This document shows positions 13,771 through 21,872 of a stretch of 23,502 nucleotides of DNA, one piece after another. Each line of letters opens with the position of its first letter. Positions within the stretch are counted from its first letter, which is position 1. The stretch covers positions 1-23,502 of the forward strand of contig JAQGHZ010000771.1 of NCBI GenBank assembly GCA_028291485.1. The letters run 5' to 3'. The DNA is from Rubritepida sp. GTDB lineage: Bacteria; Pseudomonadota; Alphaproteobacteria; Acetobacterales; Acetobacteraceae. A program made the translations under genes and the position numbers. A model generated the notes under the pieces. It did no database searches, was not told where the DNA came from, and saw only the letters and a program-made list of their open reading frames with translations.

Positions 13771-14900
13771 CTGAAACAATCTGGACCAACGCCCGCCTCA
13801 TCCTGCCCGAGGCGGTCGTCCACGGAACCATCATTCTCCGCGACGGGCGCATCGCCGACATCCAGTCCGGGAACTGCGCGTCCCCCTCCGCCATCGACTG
13901 TCAGGGCGACATCGTCATCCCCGGCGTGGTGGACGTGCACACCGACAACCTGGAGCGCCAGGTCCTGCCGCGCGCCAATGCCCGCTGGCCCTCGCGCTCG
14001 GCCTTCGTCTCGCACGACGCGCAATGCGCCGCGGCCGGCGTGACCACGGTGCTGGACGCGCTCTGCCTCGGCGACCTCGGCTTCGACCAGGGCCGTGACC
14101 AGACCTTCCGGGACGGCGTGGAGGACCTGACGGCGATGGCCGGCTCGGGCCTCATGAAGTCCGAGCACCTGCTGCACCTGCGCTGCGAGTTGCCGGCCCG
14201 CGACATGCCCGCCGCGCTGGAGCCGGTCGCCCGCCATCCGCTCATCGCCATGGTGAGCCTGATGGACCACTCCCCCGGCGTCGGACAGTACCGCGACATC
14301 CCCCGCTACCGCGCCATGCGCATCCGCCAGACGCGCATGACCGACGACGAGGTGGAACGCCGCATCGAGACCCTGCGCGAGCAGCGCGCCGAGTTGCGCG
14401 AGACGCAGCGCAGCTGGGTGCTCTCGCTCTTCGCGGGGCGCGGCATCCCGCTCGCCAGCCATGACGACGAGGAGGCCGAGGAGGTCCGCCGCAACGCCGA
14501 GGACGGCATCCGCGTGGCGGAATTCCCGGTGACCCTGGAGGCGGCCGAGGAGGCCGCGCGCATCGGCGTGGGCGTGATCGGCGGGGCGCCCAACATCGTT
14601 CGCGGCGGGAGCCATTCGGGCAACGTCGCCGTGATGGACATGGTGCGGGCCGGTGCGCTCGACGTGCTGGCGAGCGACTACGTGCCGCCGGCGATGATCG
14701 AGGCGGCCTTCCTCGTGGCGGAAGAGGTGGGGCTGCCGAAGGCGATCGCGATGATCACCTCGGCGCCAGCCAACATGTGCAAGCTGGTCGATCGCGGCGC
14801 GCTGGCGCCGGGCCTGCGGGCGGACCTCGTGCGGATCACAAAGCACGATGCGATGCCGGTGGTGCGCCAGGTCTGGCGCGGCGGGGAACGGGTCGCCTGA
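13767..14900 (+). CDS. phnM: PhnM, ribose 1-phosphonate 5-triphosphate diphosphatase
   Basis: A 377-residue amidohydrolase, nearly the length of E. coli PhnM (378). It removes pyrophosphate from the triphosphate made by PhnGHI, giving the PhnJ substrate. The canonical metal motif VVDVHTDNLE is present (H58, D60), as are MDHSPGVGQYRD, LASHDDE and ASDYVPP. The start overlaps the phnL stop (ATGA). This is the orthodox copy. The other family member, at 7350-8477, has HGDAHE in place of HTDNLE. No sign of decay in either copy. Confidence 0.95.
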   Translation: MTETIWTNARLILPEAVVHGTIILRDGRIADIQSGNCASPSAIDCQGDIVIPGVVDVHTDNLERQVLPRANARWPSRSAFVSHDAQCAAAGVTTVLDALCLGDLGFDQGRDQTFRDGVEDLTAMAGSGLMKSEHLLHLRCELPARDMPAALEPVARHPLIAMVSLMDHSPGVGQYRDIPRYRAMRIRQTRMTDDEVERRIETLREQRAELRETQRSWVLSLFAGRGIPLASHDDEEAEEVRRNAEDGIRVAEFPVTLEAAEEAARIGVGVIGGAPNIVRGGSHSGNVAVMDMVRAGALDVLASDYVPPAMIEAAFLVAEEVGLPKAIAMITSAPANMCKLVDRGALAPGLRADLVRITKHDAMPVVRQVWRGGERVA

Positions 14901-14902
14901 AG

Positions 14903-15574
14903 GTGGTCGCACGTGTCGCCGTCTATTATGCGCCGGAGCCGGACGATCCGCTGCATCCGGCTGCCAGCGCCTGGCTCGGCCGCGACGCCGGGACGGATGC
15001 GGCGCCGGTTCAGCCGGAGTTGCCGGACATCGCCGGGATCACCGCCGATCCCCGCAGCTACGGCTTCCACGCGACGCTGAAGCCGCCCTTCCGGCTGGCG
15101 AACGGCTATGCGGCGTTCCTGGCCGACGTGGCGCGCTGGGCCGCTGATGTCGCGCCCTTCGCGCTGCCGGCGCTCTCGGTGCAGGACCTCAAGGGCTTTC
15201 TCGCGCTGCGCGAGACGGAGCCTTGCCCGCCCCTGCACGCGCTGGCCGACAGCGCCGTCGAGGCGCTCGACGCCCATCGCGCCCCGCCCACGGAGGACGA
15301 GCTGGCGCGCCGCCGCAAGGCGAGGCTCAGCGACGCCCACGAGGCCCTGCTGGCCCGTTGGGGCTATCCTTATGTGATGGGCGAGTGGCAGTTCCACATG
15401 ACGCTGACGCGGCGCCTCACGCCGGAGGAGCGCGACCTCTATCGCCCCGCCGCCGAGGCGCATTTCGCCGGGATCGCGGGTGTGCCACGCAAAATCGGGG
15501 CGGTCTGCGTCTTCACGCAGGCCGCCCCGGGCGCGCCCTTCCTGATCGGGGAGAGGATCAGGCTGGGCGGTTAG
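14903..15574 (+). CDS. DUF1045 phosphonate-operon protein, 2H phosphoesterase superfamily
   Basis: A 223-residue protein of the DUF1045 family that is repeatedly found in phn operons. Two H-x-T motifs mark the 2H phosphoesterase fold: FHATL (H56, T58) and FHMTL (H165, T167), each followed by basic residues. Relatives open cyclic nucleotide or cyclic phosphate bonds. In the C-P lyase pathway the product is a 1,2-cyclic ribose phosphate, which E. coli PhnP opens, so DUF1045 may do this step here; that is inference, since no phnP is in the window. The start is taken as GTG at 14903, two bases after the phnM stop; CTG at 14897 is an alternative. It ends 2 bp from the convergent EF-hand gene. Confidence 0.85.
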   Translation: MVARVAVYYAPEPDDPLHPAASAWLGRDAGTDAAPVQPELPDIAGITADPRSYGFHATLKPPFRLANGYAAFLADVARWAADVAPFALPALSVQDLKGFLALRETEPCPPLHALADSAVEALDAHRAPPTEDELARRRKARLSDAHEALLARWGYPYVMGEWQFHMTLTRRLTPEERDLYRPAAEAHFAGIAGVPRKIGAVCVFTQAAPGAPFLIGERIRLGG

Positions 15575-15576
15575 TC

Positions 15577-16128
15577 TTACCGGGCCGGAGTAGCCGGCGC
15601 GGCGGGAGCCGCGGGAGCTCCCGGCGCGGCGCGCTCGCCGCGACGATGACCCTCGCGCGGGCCATGCTGTGGCAGCTCGTCCCGCGTCACCGCGCCATCG
15701 CCATTCGCGTCCATCGCGCGGAAGTGCGCCTGCGCGAAGGGCTGGATCTCGGCCAGAGTGATGATGCCATCGCTATTGGCGTCGAGGCTGCGGAACATCG
15801 CGGCGCGCATGCGCTCCATCCGCTCCGTACGCTCCGGCGAGGGCGTCCGCGCCGGCGGCGCGCCCTCGGGACGCATGCCCACCCGCATCTGGCCGAACTC
15901 CTGCAGCGTCAGCCCGCCGCTGTGATCGGCATCGGCGGCATTGAAGCGCGAGGTGATGAAGGCCCAGCTCTCCTCCCAGGTGACGCGGCCATCATGGTTT
16001 GCGTCCATCTGTTCGAACATGCGTGCGCTGGGCGCAGGACCGCCCGGAGGGGGCGGGGCAGGTTGGGCCAGGGCCGCGCCACTGCCGAGCAGCGCCACGC
16101 CGAAAGCCAGGGTCTGGACCAGTTTCAT
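15577..16128 (-). CDS. Secreted four-EF-hand calcium-binding protein
   Basis: A 183-residue exported protein. The start at 16128 (MKLVQTLAFGVALLGSGAALA) gives a clean signal peptide and has GGAG six bases upstream; an ATG four codons earlier (16140) lacks a site. Four canonical 12-residue EF-hand loops are visible: DANHDGRVTWEE (42-53), DADHSGGLTLQE (66-77), DANSDGIITLAE (116-127) and DANGDGAVTRDE (140-151). All four keep the acidic residues at positions 1, 3 and 12, and a Gly at position 6. The ends are Pro/Ala-rich and low in complexity. Such proteins probably bind calcium in the periplasm; no partner is evident. Confidence 0.88.
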   Translation of the reverse strand: MKLVQTLAFGVALLGSGAALAQPAPPPPGGPAPSARMFEQMDANHDGRVTWEESWAFITSRFNAADADHSGGLTLQEFGQMRVGMRPEGAPPARTPSPERTERMERMRAAMFRSLDANSDGIITLAEIQPFAQAHFRAMDANGDGAVTRDELPQHGPREGHRRGERAAPGAPAAPAAPATPAR

Positions 16129-16222
16129 GGGTTTCTCCATCGGCGGGCGACGCGGGATGCGTCCCCCGTTGATGGAGAAGATGGCGACTGCATGTAACGG
16201 GGGCGTGCCGGTCGGGGCCGAT

Positions 16223-17896
16223 TCACGTGAGGAAATGTGACGGGATCAACCATCCCCGGTAGCGGACGATCAGCCCTGCGATGGGATGGCTGAGCTCCAC
16301 ATGGAAGCGGAAGCGGCCTTCCTCCACGGTCTCGTGGGCCTCCATGCGCGGGCAGGCCCAGAGCGGGAGAGGAATGCCGAAGGCGCTCCAGCGCCGCAGG
16401 ACAAGGCGCAGACGCACGCCCTCCACAATGGCCGCCATGCCGAAGACCAACGGGCCGAAACCCTCGCAGATCAATCCGTCCGAGCCCGCGAACTGACAGC
16501 TCGAGAAGCTCTCCCCGCCGAAGCGACGGGTCCAGTTCTCCTGCCCGTCCGCGACCTCGAAGGTGACCTGCACCGGGGTGTCCGCGGCGGCACGGGGAAA
16601 GCCGATGACGGCGGCCATCAGGCGGGCCACCAAGCCGGATCCGCCTTCCACCGTCGCGCGCCCCTCCGCCACGGCCCTGCCCCGGATCTCGTGCATGGCA
16701 CGCAGCTCCGCCGGCAGCCGCGCCCAGGCCGATCCCAGCGCGCCGGGGTAGAGGGGCGACGGCGCACCGTCCCGGCAGCCCGCGAGGATCCGCCGGTTCG
16801 TGAAAAAGCGCTCGTAATCCTCGAGCTCGACCTCGCGCAGGGCGGCCCGGGCGCCCAAGGGCGGGGGACATCCCGTCAGCACCCGCCGAACCAGGGCCGC
16901 GGCGGGCATGGCGGGAATGAAGGGCCCGTCATCGCCCTCGGCGACAAGGTGCCAGGATCGCCGCACCGGCTCACCGGAAGCGTCGGCCCCCTCCACCTCG
17001 ACGAACATCCCCCCGCGATGCTCGCCCCAGGCCAGCCGCGCCATCGCCCGGTGCATGAGGGGCGCCAGGGGCGAGAGTGTGCGGATCCACCCGGCGCGCA
17101 CGAGGCGCGCCATGGCGATCAGGACGCGATGGAGGATGGCCGGCGCCGGGCCGGCGCCGAACCAGATAGTCTTGGCCTCGGGCCACAACTGAGCCAGCGC
17201 GCGCAGGTCCGGCACGTCGACCAGCGAGAAGATGCGGCTGCCCAAAGGTAGGTGGCCAGGCGGTGCAATGGCGAAACGCCGGCTTTCCGTGAACGGATGA
17301 CCCGTGGCCGGCCGGCCGTCGCGGATCATCGCGACGGGCTGACCGGCATAGCCGGCGATGGCCCGGATCACGCTGCGGCCGATCCCGGCATGGGGTGACG
17401 GCGCGATGCCGCCGCAAATCGCATCGACCCGCGCCATGCCGGCAGACAGTCGGCGGGCGACCGCTGCCGTCAGGGCCGGGCAGGTGGAAACCCCGGACAA
17501 GACATAGGTTCCGGCAGCCCGCGCCGCGGCGTCGAAGGCCCCGATGCCGAGGACGAAATCGGATCCATCGGCCAGATCGAGATAGTTCACGCCCCCTCGC
17601 AGGCAGGCCTCGACGACGCGGTAGCGATCTTCGCCATAGGCCTGAAAGGGGCCGCTCGCATCGACGAGGATGTCGGGTCGTAGCACCGCGATCTCGGCAT
17701 CGAGGTCGCCATCGCGGTTGAAGCGGGTGGGGATCAGTTCTGCCGAGGGCGTGCCCCGCCGACGACAAAAGGCCTCGGCCGACGCCAGGGAGCGGCCGGC
17801 GACCAGGAGCGTCAGCCCCGCCTCGCCCTCCAGCAACTCCACCAGCCGGCCGCCGAAGCTTCCGTAGCCGCCGACCACGAGGACACGCAGACTCAT
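16223..17896 (-). CDS. Saccharopine dehydrogenase-like NAD(P)-binding protein with DUF4166 domain
   Basis: A 557-residue two-domain protein. Residues 1-~370 form a saccharopine-dehydrogenase-like Rossmann enzyme, with the nucleotide motif VVGGYGSFGGRL (G9-G16), VAGRS, LVDASGPFQAYG and NYLDLADGSDFV. From about residue 385 there is a DUF4166-type domain (LPAELRAMHEIRG, ENWTRRFGGESFSS, ending in the MEAHETVEEGRFRFHVELSHP region). The substrate is unknown. The start codon overlaps the stop of the DCC gene upstream (ATGA at 17896-17893), so both are translated together. This pairing of DCC, dehydrogenase and DUF4166 modules recurs in bacteria, by my recollection, without a known function. Confidence 0.85.
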   Translation of the reverse strand: MSLRVLVVGGYGSFGGRLVELLEGEAGLTLLVAGRSLASAEAFCRRRGTPSAELIPTRFNRDGDLDAEIAVLRPDILVDASGPFQAYGEDRYRVVEACLRGGVNYLDLADGSDFVLGIGAFDAAARAAGTYVLSGVSTCPALTAAVARRLSAGMARVDAICGGIAPSPHAGIGRSVIRAIAGYAGQPVAMIRDGRPATGHPFTESRRFAIAPPGHLPLGSRIFSLVDVPDLRALAQLWPEAKTIWFGAGPAPAILHRVLIAMARLVRAGWIRTLSPLAPLMHRAMARLAWGEHRGGMFVEVEGADASGEPVRRSWHLVAEGDDGPFIPAMPAAALVRRVLTGCPPPLGARAALREVELEDYERFFTNRRILAGCRDGAPSPLYPGALGSAWARLPAELRAMHEIRGRAVAEGRATVEGGSGLVARLMAAVIGFPRAAADTPVQVTFEVADGQENWTRRFGGESFSSCQFAGSDGLICEGFGPLVFGMAAIVEGVRLRLVLRRWSAFGIPLPLWACPRMEAHETVEEGRFRFHVELSHPIAGLIVRYRGWLIPSHFLT

Positions 17897-18345
17897 GGGA
17901 GAAACCGGTCGGCCTGACCAGGATCGGGCAGGAAGCAGACGTCGCGCGACCCGAACCAGCGCAGGCGGTTCCGGGCGACGAGATCATAGAGGCGGTCCCG
18001 CAGACCTCGGGGCAGGATCCGGCTGGCACCCACCAGGGACCAGGGAAAGCCGAGATGCCCGAGGATCCGTATCCCGCCGTCGGATTTGAGCCAGGCCCGG
18101 CCGTCTTCCAGCAGGATGCTGGTGTCGTAGTTCCGGGGATCGAGCCCGAGATGGCGGTACAGCGCCTCGCCCAGGCCGGATTGAGCGGTCATCAAGCGGA
18201 AGCGTCGGTGCCGGTCATGCCGCAGGATGAACTGGGCGAAGCCCGAGCAGAGCACGCAGTGCCCGTCGAAGACGATGATCGGACGGTCGTCGGGGAAAGG
18301 CGGGACGGTGGGATCGCTTCGGTAGCTGAAGGCTTCGCGCATCAA
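17893..18345 (-). CDS. DCC-family (DUF393, YuxK-like) thiol-disulfide oxidoreductase-type protein
   Basis: A 150-residue thioredoxin-fold-like protein of the DCC family. The defining motif IIVFDGHCVLCSGFAQF (D-x-x-C-x-x-C) is at about residues 23-39, followed by the family's YDTSILLEDGRAWLKSDGGIRIL pattern and the C-terminal RNRLRWFG-x-x-D-x-C segment. A redox role is inferred from the CxxC; no substrate is known. The start at 18345 (or the adjacent ATG at 18342) follows AAAGGAATTG. It is the first gene of a two-gene operon with the saccharopine-dehydrogenase-like gene and lies 18 bp downstream of tRNA-Thr on the same strand, so it could be read together with the tRNA. Confidence 0.9.
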   Translation of the reverse strand: MMREAFSYRSDPTVPPFPDDRPIIVFDGHCVLCSGFAQFILRHDRHRRFRLMTAQSGLGEALYRHLGLDPRNYDTSILLEDGRAWLKSDGGIRILGHLGFPWSLVGASRILPRGLRDRLYDLVARNRLRWFGSRDVCFLPDPGQADRFLP

Positions 18346-18363
18346 TTCCTTTGTGGGCGCGCC

Positions 18364-18435
18364 TGCCGGGTGTCGGGATTGAACCGACGACCTACCGCTT
18401 ACAAGGCGGTTGCTCTACCGCTGAGCTAACCCGGC
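18364..18435 (-). tRNA. tRNA-Thr (anticodon TGT)
   Basis: The minus strand folds into a complete cloverleaf of 72 bases. The acceptor stem is GCCGGGT/ACCCGGC with discriminator A; the D arm is GCTC-AGCGGTA-GAGC. The anticodon stem ACCGC/GCGGT carries the loop CTTGTAA, so the anticodon is TGT (18401-18403 on the plus strand). The T arm is GTCGG-TTCAATC-CCGAC. CCA is not encoded. It is transcribed away from the rlmB gene. Confidence 0.97.
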
Positions 18436-18504
18436 TCGCCCCGCGGTTTTCTAAAGCAGCACGGCACCGCTTGCCAGCGTGTCTCGCGCGCGCTTCATGG
18501 CGGC

Positions 18505-19272
18505 ATGCGACATCAACGCCACCGGCCCCGCCCCACCCCGGATGCTGCCTCCGCCGGAGAGGCCGGCTCCTGGCTCTACGGCCTGCATGCCGTCTCGGCC
18601 GCCCTCGCCAACCCCGAGCGGCGGCTGCGGCGCCTGCTGGTCACCCGCACGGCCGAGCAGGAGCTGGCCGAGCGCTTCTCGCCGCCCTGGCGCGTCGTCC
18701 CCGAGCTCGTGGAGAGGCCGCGCCTAGATACCCTGCTTCCGCCCGACGCCATCCACCAGGGCGCGGCCCTTCTCGCCGAGGCGCTGGACCCGCCGCCCCT
18801 GGACAAGCTGCTGGAGCAGACCACCGGCCCCGTCCTGGTGCTCGACCAGGTGACCGATCCGCGGAACGTGGGCGCCATCCTGCGCTCGGCCGCGGCCTTC
18901 GGCGCGGCGGCGATCGTCGTGCAGGACCGCCACGCGCCGCAGGAGACCGGGCTGCTCGCCCGTGCCGCCTCGGGCGCGCTGGAGGTCGTGCCCATCCTGC
19001 GCGAGGTGAACCTGGCCCGGGCGCTCGAGGCGCTGAAGAAGGCCGGGCTCTGGGTCGTGGGGCTGGAGGCGGCCGGGCCCGTCACCCTCGCGCAATCCGG
19101 GCTGACCGGGCGCCGCGTGGCGCTGGTGCTGGGCGCCGAGGGCGAGGGCATGCGCCGCCTCACGCGCGAGAGCTGCGACGAGCTGGTGCGGCTCCCCATC
19201 AAGGCGGCCATGGAAAGCCTGAACGTCTCGGCCGCCGCGGCGGTCGCGCTCTACGAACTGGCAAGGGAGTGA
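18505..19272 (+). CDS. rlmB: RlmB-type 23S rRNA (guanosine-2'-O)-methyltransferase (SpoU/TrmH family)
   Basis: A 255-residue SPOUT methyltransferase. After an ~22-residue variable leader there is an L30e-like substrate-binding domain (WLYGLHAVSAALANPERR), then the catalytic domain with the three SpoU motifs: DPRNVGAILRS (118-128), LGAEGEGMRRL near 210, and ESLNVSAAAAVALYE near the C-terminus. They make up the AdoMet-binding trefoil knot. E. coli RlmB modifies G2251 of 23S rRNA; related enzymes act on tRNA, so the exact target is inferred. The start is taken as ATG 18505, but later starts are possible in the unconserved leader. The gene is divergent from tRNA-Thr, 69 bp away. Confidence 0.88.
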   Translation: MRHQRHRPRPTPDAASAGEAGSWLYGLHAVSAALANPERRLRRLLVTRTAEQELAERFSPPWRVVPELVERPRLDTLLPPDAIHQGAALLAEALDPPPLDKLLEQTTGPVLVLDQVTDPRNVGAILRSAAAFGAAAIVVQDRHAPQETGLLARAASGALEVVPILREVNLARALEALKKAGLWVVGLEAAGPVTLAQSGLTGRRVALVLGAEGEGMRRLTRESCDELVRLPIKAAMESLNVSAAAAVALYELARE

Positions 19273-19277
19273 AAGCA

Positions 19278-20042
19278 ATGAGTTCAGCGGCGAAGCTCAT
19301 CTTGGATATCCGGAAGGCGAAGCGGATCCTGGCCCCGATCGGCGCCGACGCCCCGAAGACCACGGCCGAGGGCTACGCCGTCCAGTTCGAGGTGGCGACG
19401 ATCCAGGGCGCCGTCCCGCCCGCCGGATTCAAGGTCGGCGCGACCACGAAGCAGATGCAGGATTATCTGGGCCTCGCGCACCCGGCCGCCGGCTTCGTGC
19501 CCGCCGCCAGCCTCAAGGCCGACGGCGTCACCCTGCCCTTCCAGGACTTCCTGAACGTCGGCGTGGAGTGCGAGGTGGGCGTGCGGCTCGGCGCCGACCT
19601 GCCCTTCGGCCCCACCACCCGCGCCCAGGCCGAGGCCGCCGTGGCCGAGGTGTTCCCCGCGATCGAGATCGTCGAGAAGCGCTACGGCGACCTGGCCGAG
19701 CTCGGCACGCCCACCCTCATCGCCGATCAGGTGTTTCACGCCGCCGGCGTCCTGGGCTCGCCGTATCCCGACTGGAAGCGCCTCGACCTCGGCGCCATGC
19801 GCGGGGAGATGACCATCGATGGCGTCTCCAAAGGTGCGGGCCATGGGCGCGACCTGCTGGGCCATCCGATGGAGGCGCTGGCCTGGCTCGCCAATTCCGG
19901 CGCCGCCGAGGTCTTCGGCGGGCTGCGGAAGGGCCAGGTGGTCTGGCTCGGCTCGGTGACGCCGCCGATCTGGTTGGACGGCCCGTGCTCGGTGGTCGTC
20001 GCCTTCGAGGGCCTCGGAAAGGTCTCCGTCCGCTTTTCCTGA
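19278..20042 (+). CDS. FAH-superfamily 2-keto-4-pentenoate hydratase-like protein
   Basis: A 254-residue protein of the 2-hydroxypenta-2,4-dienoate hydratase/4-oxalocrotonate decarboxylase group (MhpD-like) within the fumarylacetoacetate hydrolase superfamily. Recognisable parts are the GYAVQFEV start region, GFKVGATTKQMQ, the metal-site region VGVECEVGVRL, the FPAIEIVEKRYGD segment, and HPMEALAWLAN near the C-terminus. These enzymes hydrate or decarboxylate products of aromatic ring cleavage, but no other ring-cleavage gene is nearby, so the substrate is open. The ATG at 19278 lies 5 bp after the rlmB stop, and its AGGGAG lies inside the end of rlmB, so the two are probably co-transcribed. 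Confidence 0.88.
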   Translation: MSSAAKLILDIRKAKRILAPIGADAPKTTAEGYAVQFEVATIQGAVPPAGFKVGATTKQMQDYLGLAHPAAGFVPAASLKADGVTLPFQDFLNVGVECEVGVRLGADLPFGPTTRAQAEAAVAEVFPAIEIVEKRYGDLAELGTPTLIADQVFHAAGVLGSPYPDWKRLDLGAMRGEMTIDGVSKGAGHGRDLLGHPMEALAWLANSGAAEVFGGLRKGQVVWLGSVTPPIWLDGPCSVVVAFEGLGKVSVRFS

Positions 20043-20131
20043 AAGCCTTTGTTAAGGCGACTCCATCTAGAGAATCCATGCCCGGCGACTGGCCGGGCTT
20101 CGACACCACCGCCAGAAGGGCGGGCAGCAGG

Positions 20132-20368
20132 ATGAACCATCCCATGCCTCCCGACTGGAAGGAGATGCCGGACGAGCTGCAGCTCGTCCTCGCGCGCGAA
20201 GCCCTGCGCCGTGCCGCCGAGACGCTGGCCGAGCATGCCGAGCTGCTCGCGCTCGAGATGGAGGGCGGCGCCCTGCGCGACCGCGGCGGGCCGGATGCGT
20301 TGCGCCTCTTCGCCTCGGTCGTCCGCGCGACCAGCCTGGAAGGGCTGGGGCCTGTCGGACACGCCTGA
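20132..20368 (+). CDS. Small hypothetical protein (78 aa)
   Basis: A short frame with host-like GC-rich third positions, in the 360-bp gap between the hydratase gene and glpD. The product is rich in Ala, Leu, Glu and Arg, begins MNHPMPPDWKEMPDELQLVL, and looks mostly alpha-helical (REALRRAAETLAEHAELLAL). I do not recognise a family. The start at 20132 is preceded by GGGCAGCAGG; an in-frame ATG at 20078 would add 18 residues of poorer character. A small hairpin (GCCTT-TGTT-AAGGC, 20045-20058) just after the hydratase stop may separate the two transcripts. Coding status is likely but not certain. Confidence 0.6.
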   Translation: MNHPMPPDWKEMPDELQLVLAREALRRAAETLAEHAELLALEMEGGALRDRGGPDALRLFASVVRATSLEGLGPVGHA

Positions 20369-20404
20369 CTTCCCATTCCCGGCTCGCAACGTCATCTTCC
20401 GGCG

Positions 20405-21862
20405 ATGCAATCCTTCGATATCCTGGTGATCGGCGGCGGGGTGAACGGCGCCGGGATCGCGCGCGACCTCACGGGCCGCGGGCATTCCGTCCTCCTCGCC
20501 GAGCAGGGCGACCTCGCCCAGGCCACCTCCTCCGCCTCCTCCAAGCTCATCCATGGCGGGCTGCGCTATCTCGAGCACTACGAGTTCCGCCTCGTGCGCG
20601 AGGCGCTGGGCGAGCGGGAGGTGCTGCTGCGCCTCGCCCCCCACATCATGTGGCCCATGCGTTTCGTCCTGCCGCACCGGCCGGAGATGCGGCCGCGCTG
20701 GATGATCCGGGCCGGCCTCTTCCTCTACGACCATCTGGCGAAGCGCGTTTCGCTGCCCGGCGCCGAATCCTTCCGGACGGCGGAGAACCCGATGGGCGCG
20801 GCGCTGAAGCCGGAGATCACCCACGCCTTCGCCTATTCCGACGGCTGGGTGGAGGACAGCCGGCTCGTCCTGCTCAACGCCCGCGACGCGGCGGCGCGCG
20901 GCGCGGATATCCGCACGCGCACGCTCTTCGAGGGCGCGACCCGCCACGCCGACCATTGGGAGGTGACGCTGCGCGGCCTCGACGAGCAGGCCCAGCGGTT
21001 TCGCGTGCGCGGCATCGTGAACGCGGCCGGGCCCTGGGTGCAGCGGGCGCTCGACCTGACCCATGTCCAGAGGCCGGGGGCGGTCCGGCTGATCCGCGGC
21101 AGCCACATCATCCTGCCGCGGCTCTACGAGGGCGATCACGCCTTCATCCTGCAGAACGACGACCGCCGCGTGGTCTTCGTGATCCCCTACGAGGACCAGT
21201 TCAGCCTCGTCGGCACCACCGACGTGCCGCATGAGGGCGACCCGTCCCATCCGGTCTGCACGCCCGAGGAGGCCGAGTACCTCTGCGCGGCCGTCTCGCG
21301 GCAGTTCCGGCGGGCGATCACGCCGGCGGAGATCGTGTGGACCTATTCGGGCGTGCGGCCGCTCTTCGACGACGGGGCGGCCAACCCCTCCTCGGTAACG
21401 CGCGACTATGTGCTGAAGCTCGACACGGGCGCGGCGCCGGTGCTGAGCGTCTATGGCGGCAAGATCACCACCTTCCGCCGCCTGGCCGAGGAGGCCGCCG
21501 GGAAGATCGGCCACGCGCTGGGGAAGGAAGGCACGGCCTGGACCGCGACGGCCGTGCTGCCCGGCGGCGAGCTGGGCGGAAAGACCCGCACGGAGTTCAT
21601 CGCCGAGATGGCCCGCGCCCTGCCCTTCCTGAATCCGGCCACCCTGCCGCGGTTGGTGCGCACCCATGGCAGCGATCTGGTGAAGGTCTTCGCGAACGGC
21701 CCCGGCGCCTTCCTGCCCGCCGGGCTCACCGAGGCGGAGCTGGACTGGATGAAGCGCGAGGAATGGGCGCGCACTGCCGAGGACGTGCTCTGGCGCCGCA
21801 CCAAGCTCGGCCTGCACATGACGCCCGACGAGCGCGAGATGGTCGGCGCGGCCATGGGCTGA
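20405..21862 (+). CDS. glpD: Aerobic glycerol-3-phosphate dehydrogenase GlpD
   Basis: A 485-residue FAD enzyme (E. coli GlpD has 501) that oxidises glycerol 3-phosphate to dihydroxyacetone phosphate and passes electrons to quinone at the inner membrane. The FAD motif VIGGGVNGAGIARDL lies at residues 8-22. SSASSKLIHGGLRYLEHYEF, YSDGWVEDSRLVLLNARDA, NAAGPWV and the SVYGGKITTFRRLAEEAA segment are all GlpD hallmarks. The start at 20405 is set by the FAD motif; the ribosome binding site is poor. A HAD phosphatase gene follows after 10 bp. No GlpR, GlpK or GlpF is in the window. Confidence 0.95.
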   Translation: MQSFDILVIGGGVNGAGIARDLTGRGHSVLLAEQGDLAQATSSASSKLIHGGLRYLEHYEFRLVREALGEREVLLRLAPHIMWPMRFVLPHRPEMRPRWMIRAGLFLYDHLAKRVSLPGAESFRTAENPMGAALKPEITHAFAYSDGWVEDSRLVLLNARDAAARGADIRTRTLFEGATRHADHWEVTLRGLDEQAQRFRVRGIVNAAGPWVQRALDLTHVQRPGAVRLIRGSHIILPRLYEGDHAFILQNDDRRVVFVIPYEDQFSLVGTTDVPHEGDPSHPVCTPEEAEYLCAAVSRQFRRAITPAEIVWTYSGVRPLFDDGAANPSSVTRDYVLKLDTGAAPVLSVYGGKITTFRRLAEEAAGKIGHALGKEGTAWTATAVLPGGELGGKTRTEFIAEMARALPFLNPATLPRLVRTHGSDLVKVFANGPGAFLPAGLTEAELDWMKREEWARTAEDVLWRRTKLGLHMTPDEREMVGAAMG

Positions 21863-21872
21863 GGCGCGTCCG

